From Streptomyces hygroscopicus subsp. hygroscopicus (GTDB lineage: Bacteria > Actinomycetota > Actinomycetes > Streptomycetales > Streptomycetaceae), in the NCBI RefSeq assembly GCF_030269125.1, contig NZ_BSSM01000011.1, positions 248,001 through 312,000 of the forward strand: a stretch of 64,000 nt of DNA. The letters are read 5' to 3'. Of the stretch, positions 25,387 to 37,350 are shown one piece after another. Made by a program: the position numbers and the translations under genes. Positions within the stretch are counted from its first letter, which is position 1; every line of letters starts with the position of its first letter. Under the pieces are notes generated by a model. It was not told where the DNA came from, searched no databases, and worked only from the letters and a program-made list of their open reading frames with translations.

Positions 25387-25406
25387 GCCCCGAGGGGGCG
25401 CGGGGC
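25387..25406 (+). terminator. Weak hairpin after DUF4157 gene
   Basis: GCCCCG (25387-25392) and CGGGGC (25401-25406), 17 bases after the stop. Short, so only a candidate. Confidence 0.35.
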
Positions 25407-25560
25407 TCTGTTCGACGGTGCTCCGCCGCATGGGCGTGACCAGCCACGACGAGCCCGCGCCCGCCGGCGGAAGCCGAGCCCCGAGCGGAACGCAACACCA
25501 CCCGGCCGGCGCGGCTATAGTGCCAAGACCAGCGCAAACCCCAGGGTGAGGCCCCCGCAC

Positions 25561-26409
25561 TTGTTGACCCAGACCACCTCCCGGGTGCTCGACCCGAGCG
25601 ACCTCGACGCCGCGCTCGCCGTCCTCGACCGCGAGCCGGTCGCGAACGCCTTCGTGTCCGCCCGCGTCCAGATCGCCGGGCTCGACCCCTGGCGCCTCGG
25701 CGGCGAGATGTGGGGCTGGTACGAGGACGGCCTGCTCACGTCCCTGTGCTACGCGGGCGCCAACCTGGTCCCGATCTGCGCCACCCCCCGCGCCGTACGC
25801 GGCTTCGCCGACCGCGCCCGCCGGGCGGGCCGCCGCTGCTCCTCCATCGTCGGTCCCGAGGACGCCACCTCCGCCCTGTGGCGCCTGCTGGAACCCCACT
25901 GGGGCCCGGCCCGCGAGGTCAGGTCCCACCAGCCGCTGATGGTCACCGACCGCATGCCCGAGGACATCGCCCCGGACCCGTACGTCCGCCGCGTCCGCAA
26001 GGACGAGATGGAGACGATCATGCCGGCCTGCGTGGCGATGTTCACCGAGGAGGTCGGCGTCTCCCCGCTCGCCGGCGACGGCGGCCTGCTCTACCAGGCC
26101 AGGGTCGCCGAACTCGTCGGCTCCGGGCGGTCCTTCGCGCGCCTCGACCAGGACGGAAAGGTCGTCTTCAAGGCCGAGATCGGCGCCGCGACCCCCCAGG
26201 CCTGCCAGATCCAGGGCGTGTGGGTGGCCCCCGAACACCGGGGCAAGGGCCTCGCCGCCCCGGCCATGGCGGCGGTCCTGCGCTACGCCCTGGCCGACGT
26301 GGCCCCCGTGGTCAGCCTGTACGTCAACGACTTCAACACCGCCGCGCGCCGCACGTACCGCAGGGTGGGCTTCCAGGAGATCGGCGCCTTCATGAGTGTG
26401 CTGTTCTGA
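25561..26409 (+). CDS. GNAT family acetyltransferase (DUF4081-type)
   Basis: 282 residues from TTG 25561 (TTG 25564 is equally possible), preceded by AGGGTGAGG. The N-terminal half (VLDREPVANAFVSARV onward) is the DUF4081 domain found before GNAT domains in actinobacteria. The C-terminal half has the acetyl-CoA loop VAPEHRGKGLAAPAM (about 222-236). Substrate unknown. It begins a run of same-strand genes leading to proS. Confidence 0.9.
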   Translation: MLTQTTSRVLDPSDLDAALAVLDREPVANAFVSARVQIAGLDPWRLGGEMWGWYEDGLLTSLCYAGANLVPICATPRAVRGFADRARRAGRRCSSIVGPEDATSALWRLLEPHWGPAREVRSHQPLMVTDRMPEDIAPDPYVRRVRKDEMETIMPACVAMFTEEVGVSPLAGDGGLLYQARVAELVGSGRSFARLDQDGKVVFKAEIGAATPQACQIQGVWVAPEHRGKGLAAPAMAAVLRYALADVAPVVSLYVNDFNTAARRTYRRVGFQEIGAFMSVLF

Positions 26410-26428
26410 ACCCCGGTACCCTCCCGGC

Positions 26429-26959
26429 ATGGATCTAGCGATCGGCCCCCTGGACCTGTCGGCCCGTGTGGACGAGGCCCTGGCGGTCCAAGCGGTGGCC
26501 TTCGGCCTCGGCCCGGACGAAGTCGCCGTACGGCGCCAGATCGTCCAGCGCCACATGCAGTTCCCGGGGGCACGGGCCCTCGGCGCGACCGTCGGCGGGC
26601 TCCTCGTCGGCTTCGTCTACGGCATGCCGAACTCGCGCACCCACTGGTGGTCGACGGTCGTCGAGCCGTACCTGCGCGCGGCCGGCAACGACTTCTGGCT
26701 GGACGACTCCTTCGTGATCACCGAGCTGCACGTCCACCCGGACCACCAGAACCGCGGCATCGGCCGCCGGCTGATCACCAGGATCACGGACTCCGCCACC
26801 GAACCCCGCTCGATCCTCTCCGCGATCGACACCGACAGCCCCGCCCGCGGCCTCTACCACTCCCTGGGCTACGTCGACCTCGCCCGCCGTGTCCACTTCC
26901 CGAGCGCGGCGCGCCCGTACGCGGTCATGGGGGCCCCGCTACCGCTGCGCAGGCGATAA
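26429..26959 (+). CDS. GNAT family acetyltransferase
   Basis: 176 residues from ATG 26429, 19 bases after the previous stop. The central strand VITELHVHPDHQNRGIGRRL (about 102-121) contains the conserved acetyl-CoA binding loop. The C-terminal ARGLYHSLGYVDLARRVHF is standard. The two adjacent GNATs are different subfamilies, not a tandem duplication. Substrate unknown. Confidence 0.9.
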   Translation: MDLAIGPLDLSARVDEALAVQAVAFGLGPDEVAVRRQIVQRHMQFPGARALGATVGGLLVGFVYGMPNSRTHWWSTVVEPYLRAAGNDFWLDDSFVITELHVHPDHQNRGIGRRLITRITDSATEPRSILSAIDTDSPARGLYHSLGYVDLARRVHFPSAARPYAVMGAPLPLRRR

Positions 26960-27033
26960 CCGATTTCCGCCCTCGCGGCAAGCCCGGCTAACCTCCTATG
27001 CCATCACCGGTTATCTGTAGGAGTACGAGAACC

Positions 27034-28737
27034 ATGGCCAACGCACAGGTCCAGCGCATGTCCCAGTTGATGGCGAAGACGCTGCGCGACGACCCGGCGG
27101 ACGCCGAGGTCCTCAGCCACAAGCTCCTCGTCCGCGCCGGCTACGTGCGCCGCACCGCCGCCGGCGTCTGGTCCTGGCTGCCGCTGGGCAAGAAGGTCCT
27201 CGCCAACGTGGAGCGCGTCGTGCGCGAGGAGATGGACGCCATCGGCGCCCAGGAGGTGCTGCTCCCCGCCCTGCTGCCCCGCGAGCCCTACGACGCCACG
27301 GGCCGCTGGGACGAGTACGGCCAGGAGCTGTTCCGGCTCAAGGACCGCAAGGGCGGCGACTACCTCCTCGGCCCCACGCACGAGGAGATCTTCACCCTCC
27401 TGGTCAAGGACCAGTGCACGTCCTACAAGGACCTGCCGGTGATCCTCTACCAGATCCAGAACAAGTACCGCGACGAGGCCCGCCCCCGCGCCGGCATCCT
27501 GCGCGGCCGCGAGTTCCTGATGAAGGACTCGTACTCCTTCGACCTCGCCGACGAGGGCCTCGCCGAGTCCTACGCCCTGCACCGCGAGGCCTACCAGCGG
27601 ATCTTCGCGCGCCTCGGCCTCGACTACCGCATCGTCGCGGCCACCGCCGGCGCCATGGGCGGCTCCAAGTCGGAGGAGTTCCTGGCCCCCGCCGAGGCCG
27701 GCGAGGACACCTTCGCGGACTGCCCGAACTGCGACTTCGCCGCCAACACCGAGGCGATCAACTACACGCTCCAGCCCGTCGACGGCTCCGCCGTGCCCGC
27801 GCTGGAGGAGATCCCCACCCCGGACACCCCGACCATCGAGACCCTGGCCGCCTCGCTCGGCGTCCAGGCCTCCGACGCGCTGAAGAACCTGCTGGTCAAG
27901 GTGGACGGCGAGATCGTCGCGGTGGGTGTGCCCGGCGACCGCGAGGTGGACCTCGGCAAGGTGGAGGAGCACTTCGCCCCGGCCACCGTCGAGATGGTGA
28001 CCGAGACGGACTTCGCGGGCCGCCCCGACCTGGTGCGCGGCTACGTCGGCCCCCAGGGCCTCGGCGAGAAGGTCAAGTACATCGCCGACCCGCGCGTGGC
28101 CCCCGGCACCGCCTGGATCACCGGCGCCAACAAGGAGCACACGCACGCCAGGAACGTCGTCGCCGGCCGTGACTTCGAGGTCGACGAGTACGTGGACGTC
28201 GTGGTGGTCCAGGAGGGCGACCCCTGCCCCCGGTGCGGCACCGGCCTGAAGCTGGACCGCGCCATCGAGATCGGCCACATCTTCCAGCTGGGCCGCAAGT
28301 ACGCCGACGCTCTCAAGCTCGACGTCCTCGGCCAGAACGGCAAGCCGGTCCGCGTCACCATGGGCTCCTACGGCATCGGCGTCTCGCGCGCCGTCGCCGC
28401 GCTCGCCGAGCAGACCGCCGACGAGCAGGGCCTGTGCTGGCCCAAGGAGATCGCCCCGGCCGACGTCCACGTGGTCGCCGCGGGCAAGGCCCTGCAGACC
28501 GAGCTGGCCCTCGACGTCGCCGGCAAGCTGGCCGCCGCGGGCGTGCGCGTCCTCGTCGACGACCGCGCCGGCGTCTCCCCGGGCGTCAAGTTCACCGACG
28601 CCGAACTGATCGGCGTCCCCCAGATCCTCGTCGCCGGCCGCCGCTCGGCCGAGGGCGTCCTGGAGCTGAAGGACCGCAAGACCGGCGAGCGCGAGGAGCT
28701 GTCCGTCGAGGACGCGCTCGCCCGCCTGACCGCGTGA
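27034..28737 (+). CDS. proS: Prolyl-tRNA synthetase, bacterial type
   Basis: 567 residues. Class II synthetase charging tRNA-Pro. Motif 2 lies around YRDEARPRAGILRGREF (about 147-163) and motif 3 around GSYGIGVSRAVAAL (about 446). The long insertion between them (about 220-400) is the INS editing domain that removes mis-charged Ala. ATG 27034 follows TAGGAGTACGAGA; an upstream in-frame ATG at 26998 adds 12 residues without a ribosome binding site. Confidence 0.98.
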   Translation: MANAQVQRMSQLMAKTLRDDPADAEVLSHKLLVRAGYVRRTAAGVWSWLPLGKKVLANVERVVREEMDAIGAQEVLLPALLPREPYDATGRWDEYGQELFRLKDRKGGDYLLGPTHEEIFTLLVKDQCTSYKDLPVILYQIQNKYRDEARPRAGILRGREFLMKDSYSFDLADEGLAESYALHREAYQRIFARLGLDYRIVAATAGAMGGSKSEEFLAPAEAGEDTFADCPNCDFAANTEAINYTLQPVDGSAVPALEEIPTPDTPTIETLAASLGVQASDALKNLLVKVDGEIVAVGVPGDREVDLGKVEEHFAPATVEMVTETDFAGRPDLVRGYVGPQGLGEKVKYIADPRVAPGTAWITGANKEHTHARNVVAGRDFEVDEYVDVVVVQEGDPCPRCGTGLKLDRAIEIGHIFQLGRKYADALKLDVLGQNGKPVRVTMGSYGIGVSRAVAALAEQTADEQGLCWPKEIAPADVHVVAAGKALQTELALDVAGKLAAAGVRVLVDDRAGVSPGVKFTDAELIGVPQILVAGRRSAEGVLELKDRKTGEREELSVEDALARLTA

Positions 28738-28754
28738 CACCGGACCGCCGAAGC

Positions 28755-28784
28755 GACGCCCCCGGGGGTTTCCCCGGGGGCGTC
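28755..28784. terminator. Terminator after proS
   Basis: GACGCCCCCGGGG (28755-28767) and its complement (28772-28784), loop GTTT. It lies between the convergent proS and kinase-like genes. Confidence 0.75.
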
Positions 28785-28810
28785 CTCGCGTGCGGCCCGC
28801 GCCGGCGCGG

Positions 28811-29719
28811 CTAGAGCCACCCGGCGAATTCCAGCAGCAGCTCGCCGTCCTTCGGCCGTCCCACCCGCACCGCGCGGACCCCGGACTCCACCGCCCGGAA
28901 CAGCGTCCACCCCCGCAACCGCTCCTGGTCCACCTCCAGCGACTGAGCGAGCCGCTTGATCCGCCGCCGGGTGATCGACGCCCCGGCGGGCGAGGCGATC
29001 AGGTCCTCCACCCGGTCCCGCACCAGCCGCGCCAGATCGAACGCGTTCTCCCCGACGACCGGGTCGGGACCCACCGCGAGCCATGGCATCCGCTCCCCGG
29101 CCAGCACCTTGCTCTGCCGGAACGTGCCGTGCAGCAACCGCTCCTCCGGCGGTGCCACCAGCAACGCGTCCCGTGCCGTGAGCGCCGCGTCCACCAGCGG
29201 CGCCACCTCCGGCTCCCGCTCCGCCCCGGCCCGCATCGCCACCGCCTGCCGCCCCGTGCGCTCCGCGACGGTCTCGAAGGCGTGGTCCGCGGGCGGCTCC
29301 ACCCACAGCCGCCGCAAGGTGCCCGCCGCCTCCAGCAGCGCCTTCGCCTCCGGCAGCGACCGCACGGAGACATCGGGGTGCAGCCGTTCGAGCAGCAGCA
29401 CACCCTCCGCACGGTCCTGCGCGTCCGACGACAGCAGCTGTACGGCACCCCGTCCGCCCCAGTGCGCCAGCGCCGCCCGCTCGCCCTCCGGGCGGGCCCG
29501 CGGCGGGGCCAGCTTCAGCACCGCGGGCGTGCCGTCCGCACGCCGCACCAGCACCACCAGGCTGCTGCGCCCGCCCGGCACCTGCACCCGCTCGACGGTC
29601 AACTCCAGCCGCGCCACGGCCCGTTCGGCGATCCCGGGCAACCGGGCCAGCCAGTCGTCCCCGGCCGGTGCCGTCTCCCCGAGCGCCCGCACCAGGCGCC
29701 GCGGCGGTTCGAAAGCCAT
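28811..29719 (-). CDS. Aminoglycoside phosphotransferase fold, probable pseudokinase
   Basis: 302 residues from ATG 29719, well spaced behind GAGGAAGGGA; an upstream ATG at 29746 lacks a good site. The APH/kinase fold is recognisable: VLKLAPP in the N-lobe and, near 197, LLHGTFRQSKVLAG. At that place active family members have HGDxxxxN. Here the catalytic Asp is Thr and the Asn is Lys, and the later metal Asp region reads VGPDP instead of IDP. So it probably lacks phosphotransfer activity and may bind a ligand or partner. Convergent with proS. Confidence 0.8.
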   Translation of the reverse strand: MAFEPPRRLVRALGETAPAGDDWLARLPGIAERAVARLELTVERVQVPGGRSSLVVLVRRADGTPAVLKLAPPRARPEGERAALAHWGGRGAVQLLSSDAQDRAEGVLLLERLHPDVSVRSLPEAKALLEAAGTLRRLWVEPPADHAFETVAERTGRQAVAMRAGAEREPEVAPLVDAALTARDALLVAPPEERLLHGTFRQSKVLAGERMPWLAVGPDPVVGENAFDLARLVRDRVEDLIASPAGASITRRRIKRLAQSLEVDQERLRGWTLFRAVESGVRAVRVGRPKDGELLLEFAGWL

Positions 29720-29795
29720 GCGCGAGCCGTTCCCTTCCTCGTCCATCCCGTGCGACGCGCGGGTCCCGTGAGCCGCAGATCCTCTCGTACGACGC

Positions 29796-30323
29796 TCAGC
29801 GGCCCGCCGACGCCGATCCCGACGGTGCCGCACCCGACGTGTCCGCCGGACCCGCCGCGCCCGTGCCCGTACCGGTGCCCGTCCCCTCGCCCGCCCGTTC
29901 GGCGAGTCCCGGGAAGGCTACGCTCCGTCCGCTCCAGCCCACCGCCCGCACCGCCGCCTCCCGCAGCGCCGCCGCGGCCGAGGCCCGGCGCGCGCCGGTC
30001 GAGGAGCGCACCAGGTCCGCGTAGACACCGGCCACCCCCTCCTCCAGCCGGGCGGCGAGCCGTACCGCGTCGGCCGGACCGCGCACCGCGAACGGCAGCG
30101 CGTAGGCCGCGCTCGCCGCCACCGGCCGGCCGCCCAGGTCCCGTACCTCGCGCGCCAGCGCGTCCCGGCGGGCCCGATGGGCGTCGTACGCCGCCTTCGC
30201 CTCGGTCCTGCGCCGGTCGTCGACGCGGCCGCCGACGACGCCGTACCCGTACACCGCCGCGTGCTCCGCCGCCAACGCGGCCTGGAGCGCGGTCAGTTCG
30301 GCCTTCTTGTCCCCGCCGCTCAC
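29796..30323 (-). CDS. DUF4439 ferritin-like protein
   Basis: 175 residues, GTG start overlapping the stop of the upstream lipoprotein gene in GTGA. Its long helices (LTALQAALAAEHAAVYGYGV, then DAHRARRDALAREVRDLGG) match the ferritin-like DUF4439 family. The C-terminus is a Gly/Thr/Ala low-complexity tail. Function unknown. Confidence 0.8.
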   Translation of the reverse strand: MSGGDKKAELTALQAALAAEHAAVYGYGVVGGRVDDRRRTEAKAAYDAHRARRDALAREVRDLGGRPVAASAAYALPFAVRGPADAVRLAARLEEGVAGVYADLVRSSTGARRASAAAALREAAVRAVGWSGRSVAFPGLAERAGEGTGTGTGTGAAGPADTSGAAPSGSASAGR

Positions 30324-30835
30324 TTCGCCTCCCCCGTCGTCAGCAGGTACGCGTGCGCGGCCCCGGCCGCCGCCGCCGAGGCCAGCAGCCGCGCCGGCTC
30401 GCCCGGCAGGTCCAGCAGCGCCCCGGCCCGCTGGTCGGCGAGGGCCCGCTCGGCGGCGGCCAGCGAGGCGAGGGCGTCCTTCTCGGTCGCCGGCACGGGA
30501 GCCGGTGGGGCGGAGGGGGAGGCGGAGCCCGAGGGGGACGCCGTGGGGGCCGTACCGTCCGTGAAGGCGGTGACGTGCGCCGCGACCTCCGTGCGCAGCG
30601 GGCGCAGCCGCTGCGCGAGGCCAGGGAACGCCGCGAGCACGGCGTCGTAGCGCGCCAGCAGCGCCCTGCTGTCACCGGCGGCCCGCGCCCGTGCCCGCGC
30701 GGTGGCCGAGGGGCCGTCGCCGCCGGAGTCCGGACCGGCCGTGCAGCCCGCGAGCAGGGCGGCGCCGGCGGCCGAGGCGAGCAGGGTTCTTCTGCGCGGC
30801 CCCGAGGGGATGCGCGGTGGCGAGGGGTACGGCAC
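30320..30835 (-). CDS. Lipoprotein with helical domain
   Basis: 171 residues from GTG 30835. The N-terminus has twin-Arg-like RRRTLLASAAGAALLAGC, with lipobox LAGC (Cys about 31), then a Ser/Pro/Ala linker and helices (ALASLAAAERALADQRAGAL). Probably exported by Tat or Sec and lipid-anchored. It is translationally coupled to the DUF4439 gene, and the pair probably works together; both resemble ferritin-like helical bundles. Divergent from rimP. Confidence 0.75.
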   Translation of the reverse strand: MPYPSPPRIPSGPRRRTLLASAAGAALLAGCTAGPDSGGDGPSATARARARAAGDSRALLARYDAVLAAFPGLAQRLRPLRTEVAAHVTAFTDGTAPTASPSGSASPSAPPAPVPATEKDALASLAAAERALADQRAGALLDLPGEPARLLASAAAAGAAHAYLLTTGEAK

Positions 30836-31066
30836 GGCAGACGTCCTCGGGGAACTCGTACGACAAGAAGAAGAGCGGCGACCGACGGCACGCCCGTGAT
30901 CACCGTACCCGCGCACGTGTCCGACACCACTCACCGGCACCGCCCGCTTACCCGTCCCGCGCCGGGTTGTCCACAGGTGGACGGCAACACACCCCGCGAC
31001 CGGATACCCTTTCACCAGACACGCGACCCATCCCACAACAGCACACGCGGCCGAGGAGTCACCCGG

Positions 31067-31573
31067 ATGAGCACCACCCAGAGCGAGAGGCTGCGAGAGC
31101 TGCTGGAACCGCTCGTCACCTCCCAGGGGCTGGATCTCGAAGAGATCGCTGTCGACTCCGTCGGACGCAAGCGGGTGCTGCGCGTGGTCGTCGACTCCGA
31201 CGCCGGGGCGGACCTGGACGCGATCGCCGATGTGAGCCGCGCGCTCTCGGCGAAGCTGGACGAGACCAACGCGATGGGCGAGGACGCGTACGACCTGGAG
31301 GTCGGAACCCCCGGCGCGGAGCGCTCCCTCACCGAACACCGGCACTTCGTGCGCGCCGTGGACCGGCTCGTGAAGTTCCAGCTGGCCGAGGACGGCGAGC
31401 TGGTCGCGCGGATCCTGGCCGTGGACGAGGAGGGACTCGACGTCGAGGTGCCCGGCGTCAAGGGCCGCAAGGCCACCGGCCGCCGGATCGCCTTCCCGGA
31501 GATCGCGAAGGCGCGCGTGCAGGTCGAGTTCAACCGCAAGGACAAGAAGGACAAGGAAGAGGAGGAGGCGTAG
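31067..31573 (+). CDS. rimP: Ribosome maturation factor RimP
   Basis: 168 residues, ATG 31067 after GAGGAG. Helps assemble the 30S subunit. The N-terminal alpha/beta domain (LEPLVTSQGLDLEEIAVD) and the C-terminal SH3-like domain are intact. The tail is highly charged (NRKDKKDKEEEEA). First gene of the rimP-nusA-ylxR-infB unit; nusA starts two bases after its stop. Confidence 0.96.
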   Translation: MSTTQSERLRELLEPLVTSQGLDLEEIAVDSVGRKRVLRVVVDSDAGADLDAIADVSRALSAKLDETNAMGEDAYDLEVGTPGAERSLTEHRHFVRAVDRLVKFQLAEDGELVARILAVDEEGLDVEVPGVKGRKATGRRIAFPEIAKARVQVEFNRKDKKDKEEEEA

Positions 31574-31575
31574 CC

Positions 31576-32562
31576 GTGGACATCGACATGAGCGCCCTGC
31601 GGGGCTTGGTCAGGGAGAAGGAGATCTCCTTCGACCTGCTGGTCGAGGCGATCGAGTCGGCCCTCCTCATCGCCTACCACCGCACCGAGGGAAGCCGCCG
31701 ACACGCGCGCGTGGAGCTCAACCGGGAGACCGGGCATGTGACCGTGTGGGCGAAGGAGGACCCCGAGGACCTGGAGGAGGGGCAGGAGCCGCGCGAGTTC
31801 GACGACACCCCCTCGGGCTTCGGCAGGATCGCCGCCACCACCGCCAAGCAGGTGATCCTGCAGCGCCTGCGCGACGCCGAGGACGACGCGACGCTCGGCG
31901 AGTACGCGGGACGTGAGGGCGACATCGTCACCGGCGTGGTCCAGCAGGGCCGCGACCCGAAGAACGTGCTGGTCGACATCGGCAAGCTGGAGGCCATCCT
32001 GCCGGTGCAGGAGCAGGTGCCCGGCGAGACCTACCCGCACGGCCAGCGCCTGCGGTCGTACGTCGTCCGGGTCGCCAAGGGTGTCCGCGGACCGTCCGTG
32101 ACCCTCTCGCGCACCCACCCGAACCTGGTCAAGAAGCTCTTCGCCCTCGAGGTGCCGGAGATCGCCGACGGCTCGGTGGAGATCGCGGCCATCGCCCGCG
32201 AGGCCGGCCACCGCACCAAGATCGCCGTCCGCTCCACCCGCTCGGGTCTGAACGCCAAGGGTGCCTGCATCGGCCCCATGGGCGGCCGGGTGCGCAACGT
32301 GATGGGCGAGCTGAACGGCGAGAAGATCGACATCGTCGACTGGTCGGACGACCCGGCCGAGATGGTGGCGAACGCCCTGTCACCCGCTCGGGTGAGCAAG
32401 GTCGAGGTCGTGGACCTCGCCTCCCGCTCCGCCCGGGTGACCGTGCCGGACTACCAGCTGTCGCTGGCGATCGGCAAGGAGGGGCAGAACGCCCGTCTCG
32501 CCGCCCGGCTCACCGGCTGGCGCATCGACATCCGGCCCGACACCGAGCAGCCGGCGGAGTAG
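31576..32562 (+). CDS. nusA: Transcription termination/antitermination factor NusA
   Basis: 328 residues starting at GTG 31576 (VDIDMSALRG). Binds RNA polymerase and nascent RNA. Domain order: NusA N-terminal domain (1-110), S1 domain (about 115-190), then two KH domains (about 200-328, with GPMGGRVRNVMGELNGEKID and IGKEGQNARLAARL). It lacks the acidic C-terminal repeats of E. coli NusA, as is normal for actinobacteria. Confidence 0.97.
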   Translation: MDIDMSALRGLVREKEISFDLLVEAIESALLIAYHRTEGSRRHARVELNRETGHVTVWAKEDPEDLEEGQEPREFDDTPSGFGRIAATTAKQVILQRLRDAEDDATLGEYAGREGDIVTGVVQQGRDPKNVLVDIGKLEAILPVQEQVPGETYPHGQRLRSYVVRVAKGVRGPSVTLSRTHPNLVKKLFALEVPEIADGSVEIAAIAREAGHRTKIAVRSTRSGLNAKGACIGPMGGRVRNVMGELNGEKIDIVDWSDDPAEMVANALSPARVSKVEVVDLASRSARVTVPDYQLSLAIGKEGQNARLAARLTGWRIDIRPDTEQPAE

Positions 32563-32674
32563 GCGCGCCGCAGCGAGGGAATGAATCCAGGCCGCTGGTG
32601 GCTTGGATTACGACAACAGCCGTTCGATCTTTCCCCCGACGGGGTGAGGTCGGTGCGGGGAGGTAGACTTAGCC

Positions 32675-32971
32675 GTGTCTGGCCGGACGCATGCCGGAGC
32701 ATGCCCTGAACGCACCTGTGTGGGGTGCCGGGAGCGGGCGGCCAAGAACGACCTCCTGCGGATCGTGCGGAGCGAGGACGAATGTGTCCCTGATCCGCGC
32801 GGTACGCTGCCCGGCCGGGGTGCGTATGTGCACCCCGCCCTGGTCTGTCTCGACCAGGCGGTACGCCGCCGGGCGTTGCCGCGGGCACTGCGCGCCCCGG
32901 GAGCGCTCGACACAAAGGCGTTGCGCCGATACGTCGAGCAGGCAACAGTTGCCGAGGAGGCAACGCCGTAA
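32675..32971 (+). CDS. ylxR: YlxR family RNA-binding protein
   Basis: 98 residues from GTG 32675. The conserved TCVGCRERAAKNDLLRIV (about 14-31) and PGRGAYVHP (about 46-54) define YlxR/DUF448, always between nusA and infB. It is reported elsewhere to bind nucleic acid or regulate; exact role in actinobacteria unclear. Confidence 0.93.
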   Translation: MSGRTHAGACPERTCVGCRERAAKNDLLRIVRSEDECVPDPRGTLPGRGAYVHPALVCLDQAVRRRALPRALRAPGALDTKALRRYVEQATVAEEATP

Positions 32972-33082
32972 GACATGCCGTACGGAACCCCGTGCGGTCT
33001 GGTACCTCGCGAGTCGAAAGCAGGTCGAGATTGCGATGAGCACTCGATGAGTACGCGATGAGTACGCCCATGAACTAGCGAC

Positions 33083-33103
33083 GGTCCGGCTTCAACCCGG
33101 ACC
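33083..33103 (+). promoter_or_regulatory. Short hairpin just before infB
   Basis: GGTCCGG (33083-33089) and CCGGACC (33097-33103), directly before the AAAGGAG ribosome binding site. It may influence infB translation. A nearby triplicated GATGAG/AGTACGC run (33036-33067) is a minor repeat. Confidence 0.4.
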
Positions 33104-33116
33104 TCAAAGGAGCGAA

Positions 33117-36137
<3,021 letters not shown>

Positions 36138-36149
36138 TCCGGCCGCGGT

Positions 36150-36190
36150 GCACGCTGGCCGACGGGACGTGTTCCCGTCGGCCAGCGTGC
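36150..36190 (+). terminator. 18-bp hairpin ending the nusA-infB unit
   Basis: Arms 36150-36167 and 36173-36190 are perfectly complementary over 18 bases, five-base loop, 13 bases after the infB stop. The remaining stretch to 36520 (330 bases) has no gene and should hold the promoter of the DUF503-rbfA-truB unit. Confidence 0.85.
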
Positions 36191-36520
36191 CGTTCCCGGA
36201 CCGTCCGGGGCCCCACCCCGCCCTTCCGGTTCACCCACCCGGCTCGGCCGGCGGGCGGACCGGACGGCGGGCTCGGAGCCGGTCGGAAGAACGGCCGCGG
36301 CCGGTCCGGGCAGCGGGCTTCCGCTCCTCGGCCGGCACCGTGAGTCCCGACTCCCGGGTGGCCGTCGGCCGGTGGGCGAGGGCGGTGGTCGTCGTCGGGG
36401 GTGTCCGTGCCGAAACCCTGTCGAGGCACCACCGGCTACGCGGTACCGTTTCTTGATGTCCCCGGCCACCCGGCCCAGGGGCCATCGATCCCGTACCGGC
36501 GGGTGAACCGGCATACACAC

Positions 36521-36814
36521 ATGTACGTGGGGACTCTGTCCTTCGACCTCCTCCTCGGCGACGTCCACTCGCTGAAGGAGAAGCGTTCCGTCGTCCGCCC
36601 GATCGTCGCCGAACTCCAGCGGAAGTACGCCGTGAGCGCGGCCGAGGTGGACCACATGAACCTCCACCGACGCACGATCATCGGCCTGGCCGTGGTCTCC
36701 GGCGACGCGGCGCACCTCACGGACGTACTGGACCGGTGCGAGCGGCTGGTCGCCGCCCGCCCCGAGGTGGAGCTGCTGTCCGTACGGCGCCGCTTCCACG
36801 GCGACGAGGACTGA
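36521..36814 (+). CDS. DUF503 (YlxP-like) protein
   Basis: 97 residues from ATG 36521 (MYVGTLSFDLLLGDVHSLKE), the exact family start. The conserved HSLKEKRSVVRPIV is present. Family members lie between infB and rbfA in many bacteria; function is uncharacterised. Confidence 0.93.
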   Translation: MYVGTLSFDLLLGDVHSLKEKRSVVRPIVAELQRKYAVSAAEVDHMNLHRRTIIGLAVVSGDAAHLTDVLDRCERLVAARPEVELLSVRRRFHGDED

Positions 36815-36897
36815 CACGGACCACGGACCCCAGACCGTGGAACCGCGGACCATAGAGACAAAGACCCAGGAACAAGGAAAGAACGGGAGCTGGACCA

Positions 36898-37350
36898 GTG
36901 GCCGACAACGCGCGGGCGAAAAGGCTGGCGGACCTCATCCGAGAGGTGGTGGCCCAGAAGCTGCAGCGCGGGATCAAGGACCCGCGGCTCGGCTCGCACG
37001 TCACCATCACGGACACCCGGGTCACGGGTGACCTGCGGGAGGCGACCGTCTTCTACACGGTGTACGGGGACGACGAGGAGCGCAAGGCCGCCGCGGCGGG
37101 CCTGGAGAGCGCCAAGGGCATCCTGCGCTCCGAGGTGGGCCGTGCGGCCGGGGTGAAGTTCACCCCGACCCTGACCTTCGTCGCGGACGCCCTGCCGGAC
37201 ACCGCCCGGACCATCGAGGACCTCCTCGACAAGGCACGGCAGTCGGACGCCAAGGTGCGCGAGAGCGCCACCGGTGCCACGTACGCCGGCGAGGCGGACC
37301 CGTACCGCAAGCCGGGCGACGACGAGACGGACGGCGACGCCGCGGAATGA
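36898..37350 (+). CDS. rbfA: Ribosome-binding factor A
   Basis: 150 residues from GTG 36898, after GGGAGC. Needed for late 16S rRNA maturation. KH-like fold with KLQRGIKDPRLGSHVTITD (about 21-39) and VTGDLREATVFYTVYG. The C-terminal 30 residues are a charged tail. The stop overlaps truB in ATGA. Confidence 0.96.
   Translation: MADNARAKRLADLIREVVAQKLQRGIKDPRLGSHVTITDTRVTGDLREATVFYTVYGDDEERKAAAAGLESAKGILRSEVGRAAGVKFTPTLTFVADALPDTARTIEDLLDKARQSDAKVRESATGATYAGEADPYRKPGDDETDGDAAE

Noticed and set aside
25132..26556. Minus-strand frame opposite the two GNAT genes
   Set aside because: Antisense shadow with no start signal; both GNATs have clear acetyl-CoA loops on the plus strand.
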